From CAWIUB01 sp963839995 (GTDB lineage Bacteria > Actinomycetota > Actinomycetes > Mycobacteriales > Jatrophihabitantaceae), in contig CAWIXH010000005.1 of assembly GCA_963839995.1 (NCBI GenBank), forward strand, positions 62,001 to 126,000: 64,000 bases of DNA. The letters are read 5' to 3'. Below are positions 42,029-51,854 of this stretch, piece by piece. The position numbers and the translations under genes are program-made. Each line of letters begins with the position of its first letter. Position 1 is the first letter of the stretch. Under the pieces are notes generated by a model, which searched no databases, was not told the DNA's origin, and saw nothing but the letters and a program-made list of their open reading frames with translations.

Positions 42029-43216
42029 GTGGACCCGGTGCGCAACCCGTACGCGCCCGGCGCCGGGCAGCGTCCGCCCGAGCTCGCCGGCCGCGATGCG
42101 GAACTTGCCTCGTTCGGCGTGCTGCTCGAACGGGTATCCCGCGGCCGCCCGGAGCGTTCCGCAGTACTGACCGGGCTGCGCGGCGTCGGCAAGACCGTGC
42201 TGCTCAACGCCCTGCGCAGCGCGGCGGTCCGGCGCGGGTGGGGTACCGGCAAGCTCGAAGCTCGCCCCGACCAGTCGCTGCGGCAGCCACTCGCCGGCGC
42301 CCTGCATCTGGCCGTGCGTGAGCTGGCCAGTCCGAACGCGGACGAGGCCCGGCACGTCCTCGGTGTACTCAAGGCGTTCGCCCAGAAGCAGCCGGGCGGC
42401 AAACCTGGACAGCCCGGCCAGCGTTGGCAGCCCGGGATCGACGTGCCCGCTGTTACCGGACGCGCGGACTCGGGTGACATGGAGATCGACCTGGTCGAGC
42501 TGTTCGCCGACCTCGGGGGGCTCGCGGCGGACACCGGAAAGGGCATCGCCCTGTTCGTCGACGAGATGCAAGACGTCGGCCCGGCGGACATCTCGGCGCT
42601 GTGCGCGGCCTGCCACGAGGTGTCGCAACGGAGGCTGCCGCTGATCGTCGTGGGTGCTGGGTTGCCGCACCTGCCTGCAGTGCTGTCGGCGAGCAAGTCC
42701 TACAGCGAGCGGCTGTTCCGCTACTCGCGCATCGATCGGCTCGACCGACTCTCGGCCGACGCGGCGCTCCGAGTCCCGGCTCGCGACGAGGGCGCCGACT
42801 TCACCGACGATGCGCTTGCAGCGATGTACCAGGCGACGGGTGGCTACCCCTACTTCGTCCAGGCGTACGGCAAGGTCGTGTGGGACATGGCGCCCGCGTC
42901 ACCGGTCACGGTCGCCGACGTGCAGGTCGCCTCACCCGAGGCCGAGGCCGAGCTTGCCGTCGGCTTCTTCGGATCCCGCTACGAACGGGCCACCCCGGCC
43001 GAGCGCGAGTACCTGCGGGCCATGGCCGAGGTGGACGGCTCAGCCGACGACGTCGCCACGTCGGCGGTGGCCGTGACGCTGGGCCGAAACCCCCAGGCGC
43101 TGTCGCCCGCGCGTGACTCGCTGTTGAAGAAGGGGCTGGTCTACTCCGGCCAGCGCGGCCGGATCGCCTTCACCGTGCCGCATTTCGGCAGATACCTGCG
43201 ACAGCAGGAAATGTAA
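42029..43216 (+). CDS. Stand-alone AAA-type ATP-binding protein
   Basis: 395 residues from GTG 42029. The P-loop is LTGLRGVGKTVLLNAL (residues ~48-63), Walker B is GIALFVDEMQDVGP, a sensor-like segment LIVVGAGLPHLPAVL follows, and a helical lid (TGGYPYFVQAYGKVVWDM) resembles archaeal-type ATPases and STAND-like proteins. The C-terminal ~70 residues form a winged-helix-like domain. It is annotated in actinobacteria as 'ATP-binding protein' with no known role. It is followed by the convergent vapBC pair. Confidence 0.85.
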   Translation: MDPVRNPYAPGAGQRPPELAGRDAELASFGVLLERVSRGRPERSAVLTGLRGVGKTVLLNALRSAAVRRGWGTGKLEARPDQSLRQPLAGALHLAVRELASPNADEARHVLGVLKAFAQKQPGGKPGQPGQRWQPGIDVPAVTGRADSGDMEIDLVELFADLGGLAADTGKGIALFVDEMQDVGPADISALCAACHEVSQRRLPLIVVGAGLPHLPAVLSASKSYSERLFRYSRIDRLDRLSADAALRVPARDEGADFTDDALAAMYQATGGYPYFVQAYGKVVWDMAPASPVTVADVQVASPEAEAELAVGFFGSRYERATPAEREYLRAMAEVDGSADDVATSAVAVTLGRNPQALSPARDSLLKKGLVYSGQRGRIAFTVPHFGRYLRQQEM

Positions 43217-43238
43217 TGGGCTGCGTACCCAGGAGTGA

Positions 43239-43631
43239 TCAGGCCACCCGCAGGTCGGACACGTCAGCGATCCGGTCGAAGTCGACATCGTCGTGCAGCA
43301 ACGGCACAGTCTCGCGAATGCAGACGGCCGCGATCATGCAGTCGGTGCGCCGACGAATCGTATGGCCGCGAGCCCGCACCTTTCTGTACAGGTCGGCGGC
43401 CACCTCGAAGTCCTCGAGTCCTCGCAGTTCGAGAATCGTCGTCTGGGCCAGGTGCAGCCGCAGCTGCGCGAGTTCGGCGCCGGCGCGCACGCCCTGCAAC
43501 AACTCCATATAGATGACGTCAGTCAGACCGACTGGCTTGCCATCGGTGAGGTCCCTGGTGAGTCGGCGATCGTTTTCGTTGCCACTCGACCGGAAGTGGT
43601 CTATCCACACACTCGAGTCGACGACGATCAC
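43239..43631 (-). CDS. vapC: VapC-type PIN-domain ribonuclease toxin
   Basis: 130 residues from GTG 43631, overlapping the vapB stop (GTGA). PIN acidic residues are in VVDSSVWIDHF (first Asp), DVIYMELLQGV (Glu), RTDCMIAAVC (Asp) and HDDVDFDRIA (Asp). VapC toxins cut tRNA or rRNA when free of the antitoxin. Length and order are typical. The target is unknown. Confidence 0.92.
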   Translation of the reverse strand: MIVVDSSVWIDHFRSSGNENDRRLTRDLTDGKPVGLTDVIYMELLQGVRAGAELAQLRLHLAQTTILELRGLEDFEVAADLYRKVRARGHTIRRRTDCMIAAVCIRETVPLLHDDVDFDRIADVSDLRVA

Positions 43632-43843
43632 GCCGAGCGCTCACGCTTTCGCCGCGACCGCTCCCAGCCAGGCCGGACGTCTTCCGGATCTATATCGATC
43701 CGCATCTCCGCGAGCTCGCGCATGGCCTGACGGCGGATCAGCTCGCGCAGCGCATATTCGACGGTCGACTTCTTGGTCTTGGTGCCGGCGATCTCCGCGG
43801 CACGGGCGAGCAGCTCGTCGTCCAGGTCGATGTTGGTCCGCAT
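43628..43843 (-). CDS. vapB: VapB-type antitoxin
   Basis: 71 residues from ATG 43843. The ribbon-helix-helix start MRTNIDLDDELLARAAEIAG, with TKKSTVEYALRELIRR, is the VapB family with a C-terminal toxin-binding tail (RIDIDPEDVRPGWERSRR). It forms an operon with vapC and is expected to repress it by binding the inverted repeat upstream. Confidence 0.92.
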   Translation of the reverse strand: MRTNIDLDDELLARAAEIAGTKTKKSTVEYALRELIRRQAMRELAEMRIDIDPEDVRPGWERSRRKRERSA

Positions 43844-43853
43844 GACGCCATGG

Positions 43854-43885
43854 TATACACCTGATCCGAACGATTCATGTGTATA
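43854..43885. promoter_or_regulatory. vapBC operator-like inverted repeat
   Basis: TATACAC (43854-43860) and GTGTATA (43879-43885) are exact reverse complements with an 18-base centre, 11 bases upstream of the vapB start. This is the usual layout of a VapBC autoregulatory site. The far arm covers the last codons and stop of the TrmH-family gene, so the toxin promoter is embedded in the end of the neighbouring gene. Confidence 0.75.
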
Positions 43886-44489
43886 GCGCGTGCTGGCGGA
43901 TCCAGGCGTGCATCGCGATCCCGGCGGCAACACCGGCGTTGACGGAACGGGTGGAGCCAAACTGGGTGATCGAGCAGACGAGCTCGGCTGCCGCCCGCGC
44001 TTCGGCCGTCAATCCTGAGCCCTCCTGCCCGAAGAGCAGCAGCGCTCGGCGGGGCAAGGCAACCGTCTCGAGCGGGACCGCGCCAGGCAGGTTGTCGACC
44101 GCGACGATTGTGTAGTCGCTGCCGACCAGCTCGGCCACGGAGTTGACATGTCGCAGGTGCTGATAGCGATCGGTCACCATGGCGCCGCGCCGGTTCCACC
44201 GGCGGCGTCCGATGATGATCACCTCTCGGGCTAGAAACGCGTTGGCCGTCCGGACGACCGTGCCGATATTCAAGTCGTGCCGCCAGTTCTCGATGGCGAC
44301 TGCGAAATCGTGCCGGCGGCTGTCGAGGTCGGCGACGATGGCGTCCACCCGCCAGTAACGGTAGGCATCGACGACGTTGCGCCGATCGCCGTACGCGAGC
44401 AGCTCAGGGTCGAGCCTCGGATCGTCCGGCCACGGGTGCGGGTGCGGCCCGACGCCGACGGCCAGGTCCGGGGTTGCGTCGTCGGTCAC
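43875..44489 (-). CDS. TrmH-family (SpoU) RNA methyltransferase
   Basis: 204 residues from GTG 44489, overlapping the pyrE stop (GTGTGA); a start at 44528 inside pyrE is less likely. It carries the three SpoU motifs: WRHDLNIGTVVRTANAF, LLLFGQEGSGLTAEA and STRSVNAGVAAGIAMHAW, which bind S-adenosylmethionine in a knotted fold. It methylates a 2'-O-ribose in tRNA or rRNA; the target base is unknown. It is translationally coupled to pyrE. Confidence 0.92.
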   Translation of the reverse strand: MTDDATPDLAVGVGPHPHPWPDDPRLDPELLAYGDRRNVVDAYRYWRVDAIVADLDSRRHDFAVAIENWRHDLNIGTVVRTANAFLAREVIIIGRRRWNRRGAMVTDRYQHLRHVNSVAELVGSDYTIVAVDNLPGAVPLETVALPRRALLLFGQEGSGLTAEARAAAELVCSITQFGSTRSVNAGVAAGIAMHAWIRQHALYT

Positions 44490-45013
44490 ACCAGGCCGAG
44501 ATCGGCGAGCGAGTAGGCCGCCCGGCACTGCAGTCCAGCGGCCCGGATGACCTCCCGACCGCCGCGGTCGACGATCAACGCCACGCCTGCCACGTCGGCC
44601 CCGGCCTCGCGCAACGCCTCCACGGCGGTAAGTGGGCTGCTGCCGGTGGTCGAGACGTCCTCAACGACGAGGACGCGACGGCCCGCGATGTCAGGCCCCT
44701 CCACCCTGCGCTGCATCCCGTGCTTCTTCTCCGCCTTCCGAACCACGAACGCGTCGACGCGACGAGCGCTCGCGTGCATGACCGCGGTGCCCACCGGGTC
44801 AGCGCCAAGCGTCAGCCCGCCCGCCGCGTCGTAGCTCCAGTCCGCGGTGAGGTCCAGCAGCACCCGCCCGACCAGTGGGGCAGCCACCCGGTGCAGGGTG
44901 ATCCGCCGCAGGTCGATGTAGTAGTCGGCCTGCTGGCCCGACGACAACGTGACCCGGCCGGGCACCACCGCCAGGTCCTTGATCAACGCCAGCAGGTCGT
45001 CGCGGTCGGTCAT
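44486..45013 (-). CDS. pyrE: Orotate phosphoribosyltransferase
   Basis: 175 residues from ATG 45013. It makes OMP from orotate and PRPP in pyrimidine synthesis. The PRPP-binding loop VLVVEDVSTTGSSPLTAVEA is complete, and KKHGMQRRVEGPDIAGR matches the flexible loop of PyrE. The length is normal for actinobacteria. It lies two bases after the SDR gene on the same strand. Confidence 0.95.
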   Translation of the reverse strand: MTDRDDLLALIKDLAVVPGRVTLSSGQQADYYIDLRRITLHRVAAPLVGRVLLDLTADWSYDAAGGLTLGADPVGTAVMHASARRVDAFVVRKAEKKHGMQRRVEGPDIAGRRVLVVEDVSTTGSSPLTAVEALREAGADVAGVALIVDRGGREVIRAAGLQCRAAYSLADLGLV

Positions 45014-45015
45014 TT

Positions 45016-45786
45016 CTACAGCCCGCGGCGGCGCATGGCCTGACGCAGCAGCGGGCGGGGCACGTGTCGCGCCGCGCCCACCATTGCCTTGTACTTGACG
45101 TCAGGGATGCTGACCGGCTTGCCTTTGCGGGCGTCGGCCAGCCCGGCCGCCACGACGTCGTCAGCGTCGAGCCACATCCACTCTGGTACGCGTGACATAT
45201 CGACCTGGGCCCGCTCGTGGAACTCGGTGTGCATGAAGCCCGGGCAGACCGCGGTGACGCGGACCCCCGAACCGGCAAGCTGCACGGCCAGCGCCTCGCT
45301 GAACATCGTCACCCAGGCTTTGCTCGCCGAGTACGTCACATTGCGCCCACGCGGCACGAACCCCGAGACGGAGGAGACGTTGACGATCTCGCCGGCACCC
45401 CGCGCCGTCATCGCCCGCACCGCCGCATGGGTCAGCCGCAGCACGGCACGGACATTCAGGTCGAGCATCCGCTCTTCCACGGCGAGTTCCGTACGGCCGA
45501 ATGCCCGGTAGGTGGCGATACCCGCGTTGTTGACGAGGATCCCGATCGGTGCGTCCGCCGAGCCGATCCGTTCGGCGACCCGGTCACAGCCCTCGGTGGT
45601 GGTCAGGTCGGCCGACAGCGGCGTTGCCTGGACGCCGAACCGCTGTTGCAGCGCGACCATCGTCGACTCCAGCCGCGCTTCGTCGCGGGCGACCAGCACC
45701 ACGTCGTTGCCCTCGCCCGCCAGCGCCCGGGCAAACGAGGCGCCGAGTCCCGCGGTCGCACCGGTCACCAGAGCCGTGGTGCTCAT
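45016..45786 (-). CDS. Short-chain dehydrogenase/reductase
   Basis: 256 residues from ATG 45786, overlapping the upstream membrane-protein stop by 4 bases. Rossmann motif TGATAGLGASFARAL, NNAG, catalytic Ser in VNVSSVSGF and YSASK are all present. The C-terminal segment (PLLRQAMRRRGL) resembles the SDR2-type reductases found next to pyrE in actinobacteria. The substrate is unknown; NADP(H) is likely from the Arg-rich stretch after the first strand (VARDEARLE). Confidence 0.9.
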   Translation of the reverse strand: MSTTALVTGATAGLGASFARALAGEGNDVVLVARDEARLESTMVALQQRFGVQATPLSADLTTTEGCDRVAERIGSADAPIGILVNNAGIATYRAFGRTELAVEERMLDLNVRAVLRLTHAAVRAMTARGAGEIVNVSSVSGFVPRGRNVTYSASKAWVTMFSEALAVQLAGSGVRVTAVCPGFMHTEFHERAQVDMSRVPEWMWLDADDVVAAGLADARKGKPVSIPDVKYKAMVGAARHVPRPLLRQAMRRRGL

Positions 45787-46541
45787 CGGCCTCGTGACTT
45801 GCCGCGGCTCTTCGCCGGCGGGTTGACCGGCGCGCTGGTACGGGCCTTGGCCTTGGTGCGCTGAGCGTCTGGCTTCGCCAACTTGGCCGGGGCCTCGGTT
45901 GTCGCGGATTTCGCCGGCGCGGGCTGCGGCGGCGGCTTCGGAGCGGACGGACGTGGGGCGAACAGCCCGCGCAGCCCCGGTGCTGGTGCGCCGGCCGTGT
46001 CCGCTCGGACAGGCTTGTTGGCATTGATAAAGGCCGTGCTGGGCGGAAGATTCACCGCGACGACCGCGGTGAGGAACGCCAGCGCGCCGATCAGGCAGGG
46101 GATCTTAGTTAACACGGGGAATTTGCCGATAACGCTCAACGCAGGCAATGCGCCGATGAGGCTGAAGCCGAAGACCGAGGAGAGAACCCAGAGCCCGACC
46201 ACCACCCAGCGGGTCCAGTGCGCGCCACTGCGCACGCGTATAGCGATAAAGACGAGCAGGACAGCCGTCACCAGGCTGATCACCAGCTGCGAGGTGATGA
46301 ACGCCGATATCGAACGGGAAATCTGCGACGGCAGCAGGTCGTGAGCCTTTTGCGCCTCCGTGTAGCTGCTAGTGATTGCTTTCTTGCTGATCGTGTCGTG
46401 AGACTGCTGTTCGAGCCACGTCCGAGCTGCGAACAGCGTCAGGGCGGTCAGGACTGCGAAGGCCGCCGCCGTGATGAGTGCGGCCCAGGTGATCAAAATG
46501 GTCCGTGGGGGCTGCGCGGCGGTCCCGTCGACGTCGCTCAT
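45783..46541 (-). CDS. Hypothetical membrane protein with Lys/Pro/Ala-rich tail
   Basis: 252 residues from ATG 46541. Four helices are visible (ITWAALITAAAFAVLTALTL, FITSQLVISLVTAVLLVFIA, WVVVGLWVLSSVFGFSLIG, and IGALAFLTAVVAVNL). The C-terminal ~80 residues are cytoplasmic, disordered and basic (APAKSATTEAPAKLAKPD, ending KSRGKSRGR). I recognise no family. The start codon overlaps the stop of a 27-residue frame described below, and its own stop overlaps the SDR start. Confidence 0.8.
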   Translation of the reverse strand: MSDVDGTAAQPPRTILITWAALITAAAFAVLTALTLFAARTWLEQQSHDTISKKAITSSYTEAQKAHDLLPSQISRSISAFITSQLVISLVTAVLLVFIAIRVRSGAHWTRWVVVGLWVLSSVFGFSLIGALPALSVIGKFPVLTKIPCLIGALAFLTAVVAVNLPPSTAFINANKPVRADTAGAPAPGLRGLFAPRPSAPKPPPQPAPAKSATTEAPAKLAKPDAQRTKAKARTSAPVNPPAKSRGKSRGR

Positions 46542-46621
46542 GCCCGTTCTCGCTTTGCTGCGAACGGGCGCGAGACTCCAAGCGGACTATGTCTGTTGAT
46601 TCGCTCACTCCGTTCGCTCAT
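46538..46621 (-). other. 27-codon frame resembling a recurrent actinobacterial repeat
   Basis: ATG 46621 opens a frame MSERSERINRHSPLGVSRPF with AAKRERA, whose TGA overlaps the ATG of the next gene (ATGA). There is no ribosome-binding site. The DNA is made of CGAACGGAGTGAGCGAATC-type words. I have the impression that near-identical peptides recur in actinobacterial genomes as translations of an intergenic repeat; this cannot be checked here. A leader peptide coupled to the membrane protein is the alternative. Confidence 0.45.
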
Positions 46622-46736
46622 GTCCGCGCAGTGTACGTGCGCGCCAGGCTGTCGTGTGCCGCTCGCCCGCGCAGAACGCGCATAGCGGGACGGGCCGCTA
46701 GAGTCGAAGTACCGTCGCGCCGACCGGGAGGACTCC

Positions 46737-47417
46737 GTGACCACCCCGCCCGAGGACTCCGGCTCCCGTGAGCCGTGGCGGCCTGAGCAGCTGCCCGAAG
46801 GGCCTGCGACGGAAGCGGGCGAGCGCGACCCCGCGGCGCCGAGTTACCCGTCGGCCGAGCCCGAGCCGTTCGATCCGTATCGCTTCGGGCCGCCGGGACC
46901 GAATCCGTACGGCTACCCGGATCTGCTGGCCGCACAGCCACCAGCGCCCGAGCAGCCGTACCCCACCCAGCAGTACCCGGCCGCGCCGGGTCCCTACCCG
47001 CCGGCCGGGACGCCCTACGAGCAGGCCCCCTACCAGCCAGCCCCCGCGCATCAGCCGGCCTATCCGGGTGCGTTTCCCCCACCGCCGACGCACCAGTACG
47101 CCCAGCCACCGACTGGCAACGGGAAGGCGATCGCCGCGCTGATCCTCGGCGTCCTGTCGATTATCCTGTTCTTCTTGTCGATCTTGGATATCCCGCTGTT
47201 CGTCCTCGGGATCGTCTTTGGCATCCTCGCGATCAAGGCGGCCAATCGGGGCGCGGGCGGCAAGGGCATGGCGACGGCCGGGCTGGTGTGCGCGATCATC
47301 GGCGCGCTGTGCTGCGTTGTGTTCACCGGCTTCATCGTCAAGCGTGTCGTCGACTGCGGCAACAAGTACGACACCGGCACGGTCGCGTATGACCACTGCG
47401 TGCGCAACGGCAGCTGA
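46737..47417 (+). CDS. DUF4190 membrane protein with Pro/Tyr-rich N-terminus
   Basis: 226 residues from GTG 46737. The first ~125 residues are disordered and rich in Pro, Tyr and Gln (repeats such as PYPTQQYPAAPGPYP). The DUF4190 core follows with two or three helices: KAIAALILGVLSIILFFLSI, FVLGIVFGILAIKAAN and GLVCAIIGALCCVVFTGFIV. The family is common in actinobacteria, often next to other Pro-rich tail proteins; function unknown. It precedes a similar gene by five bases. Confidence 0.85.
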   Translation: MTTPPEDSGSREPWRPEQLPEGPATEAGERDPAAPSYPSAEPEPFDPYRFGPPGPNPYGYPDLLAAQPPAPEQPYPTQQYPAAPGPYPPAGTPYEQAPYQPAPAHQPAYPGAFPPPPTHQYAQPPTGNGKAIAALILGVLSIILFFLSILDIPLFVLGIVFGILAIKAANRGAGGKGMATAGLVCAIIGALCCVVFTGFIVKRVVDCGNKYDTGTVAYDHCVRNGS

Positions 47418-47422
47418 TCGCA

Positions 47423-47979
47423 GTGTCTGGTCCGCAGTGGGGAGCTGGCTGGTCGCAGCCGGGCGATCCGGTCGATCCGAACGTCGGCGCACCGCCGCCG
47501 TACGCGTATCCGGCGCCACCGCCGTCGTACCCGTACTACGGCTACCCGCCGCCAATCAGCCGGCCCAGCAACGTAGTCGGGGCGAGCGTCCTGGCCTACA
47601 TCGCCGCGGGCCTGCTCCTCGTTGCCGCCCTGCTCCTGTTCCTCGGCGCGTCGATCGTCAACTCACTGCGTGACGCGACCGCATTCGACGGCTTCGGCAC
47701 CGAACTTGCGGTCGACGGAGCCCTGGATGTCATCCTCGCCGGCTTTCTCATCGCCGGCGGTGTGCTGCTGACGAACCGGCAGTTCACCGGGCGGCTACTG
47801 ATCACGATCAGTGCGGTGCTCTGTGCGGGCGTCGGCATCTACTGGGCTGTCCGCATACCGTCCGGCGGTATCGGCTTCTATGTCGTGCTGTTCGTGTCGC
47901 TGCCGGTCATCGCCGCGGCGCTGGCTTGGACGCCGTCGGCGTCCCAATGGCTGGGCAGCGCGCAGCGCGGCGGATATGG

Positions 47980-47983
<4 letters not shown>
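47423..47983 (+). CDS. Pro/Tyr-rich N-terminal membrane protein
   Basis: 186 residues from GTG 47423, five bases after the DUF4190 gene. A disordered start (PPPYAYPAPPPSYPYYGYPP) precedes four helices (VVGASVLAYIAAGLLLVAAL, LDVILAGFLIAGGVLLTN, LLITISAVLCAGVGIYWAV, IGFYVVLFVSLPVIAAALAW). It probably forms an operon and perhaps a complex with the preceding protein. Its stop shares a CTAG with the clpB stop on the opposite strand. Confidence 0.8.
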
Positions 47984-50556
<2,573 letters not shown>

Positions 50557-50639
50557 CGTTGTCGTCGTCACCTCGGTGTCGGTTCGTCTCATGGTCTGGC
50601 AGGCCGGCATAGGCCGTCCAGTGGTGTAACGACCACAAA

Positions 50640-50660
50640 CTTGAGTCTGTTCCACTCAAT
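50640..50660. promoter_or_regulatory. HAIR element (HspR operator) upstream of clpB
   Basis: CTTGAGT-N7-ACTCAAT (50640-50660) matches the HAIR consensus CTTGAGT-N7-ACTCAAG with one mismatch in the last base. It lies 84 bases upstream of clpB and 56 bases upstream of the divergent ROK gene, so HspR may affect both. Confidence 0.85.
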
Positions 50661-50715
50661 TTGGCCGGAACTAAGATCGCCCCAGAGTGCCCACCAGCTG
50701 GCAAGGGAGACGCGG

Positions 50716-51741
50716 ATGTCCGCATCAGACCATTGGGTCGTTGTCGGCCTGGACAACGGAGGAACGAGCAACAATGCCACCGTGCTCGACGGCGATGGGC
50801 GCTTTCTCGTGGACCGGCTGGTCGAGACCGCAAGCCTCGTCCAAGACGGGCCGGATGCGGCGCTGGAGGCCTTGGAATTGTCGCTGACCAACGTGCTGAC
50901 GCTGACCGGAACGTCCCGGTCGTCCGTGCGGGCCGTGGGACTGGACACCCCGGGCCCGGCCAGTGCGGACGGCGTCATCTCGGCCAAGGGCGCGACCAAC
51001 TTCTCCGGGCCTGCCTGGCGCGGCTTCGACATCCGCGGTGCGCTGGAGAAGCGGCTGTGCATTCCCGTCGTCTACAACAACGACGGCAACGCCGCCGCGC
51101 TGTACGCCCACAGTACGCATTTCGGATCCCGCTCTGCGCATTGCTCGTCGGTGTCCGCGATTGTCGGAACGGGCCTGGGTGGCGGCATCATCGCCAACGG
51201 CGCAATCGTGCGCGGCGCGGCGGGAATGGCCGGCGAGCTGGGACACGTCTACATCCCGATGGAGGGACTGCTCGAGGACGGTCAGCGACTGCCGGTGTGC
51301 AACTGCAGCTTCACCGGCGATGCTGAGAGCGTCGCCTCACTGACGGGCATCGAGAAGAACCTGCTGCCCTACTGGCTGACCCGGTTCCCGGATCATGAGC
51401 TCCGCCGGACCGAATCGATCGCCCAAGCGGCGAGGCTGGTGCGCTCCTACGGGGAGAAGGGCGACCCGCTTGCCGTGAAGATCTTCGAGCAACAGGCCAA
51501 GGCCCTGGGTCGGCTGTTCACGATCGCGGCCAACTTCACCGATCCGGACGCCTACTTCATCGGCGGAGGCGTCGTCGAGACGACGCCGCGGTTCCGGGAC
51601 TGGTTCCTCGCGACCGTCCGGGAGCACACGGCGTTGCGTGAGGAGCAGGCCCGGGTCGCCGAGTTGGCGCTGGTGCCCGATCTGGATCGCGCGGGCGCAC
51701 AGGGTTCCGCGCTCGCCGCCCTTGACTCCCTGCGGGCCTGA
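50716..51741 (+). CDS. ROK-family sugar kinase (glucokinase-like)
   Basis: 341 residues from ATG 50716, with AGGGAGA six bases upstream. Phosphate 1 motif VVGLDNGGTSNNATVLD, catalytic Asp in VYNNDGNAAALYAH, adenosine motif SAIVGTGLGGGIIANGAIVR and the GELGH zinc His are present. The usual CxCGxxGCxE zinc knuckle reads CNCSFTGDAES, with the third cysteine replaced by Asp. This is unusual for a zinc-binding ROK kinase. The substrate is probably a hexose; no sugar transporter is nearby. The Clp/HspR operator lies between it and clpB. Confidence 0.87.
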   Translation: MSASDHWVVVGLDNGGTSNNATVLDGDGRFLVDRLVETASLVQDGPDAALEALELSLTNVLTLTGTSRSSVRAVGLDTPGPASADGVISAKGATNFSGPAWRGFDIRGALEKRLCIPVVYNNDGNAAALYAHSTHFGSRSAHCSSVSAIVGTGLGGGIIANGAIVRGAAGMAGELGHVYIPMEGLLEDGQRLPVCNCSFTGDAESVASLTGIEKNLLPYWLTRFPDHELRRTESIAQAARLVRSYGEKGDPLAVKIFEQQAKALGRLFTIAANFTDPDAYFIGGGVVETTPRFRDWFLATVREHTALREEQARVAELALVPDLDRAGAQGSALAALDSLRA

Positions 51742-51766
51742 CCTGTCTACCGGCCACCTCGGAGAG

Positions 51767-51820
51767 GTGATCAAGAGCCCGGTGGCCCGCGCGGGTGCCC
51801 GGTGCGGGGTTCTTGATCAC
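51767..51820. repeat. Intergenic hairpin, family A (copy 3) between convergent genes
   Basis: GTGATCAAGA (51767-51776) and TCTTGATCAC (51811-51820) are exact reverse complements, continued imperfectly inwards by GCCC/GGGG. It fills the gap between the ROK gene and the ABC transporter gene, where a bidirectional terminator is expected. The arms share GATCAAGA with the two copies near 40 kb. Confidence 0.8.
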
Positions 51821-51854
51821 GCAGGACGGCGTCACCAGGGATCTTGATCCGTCG

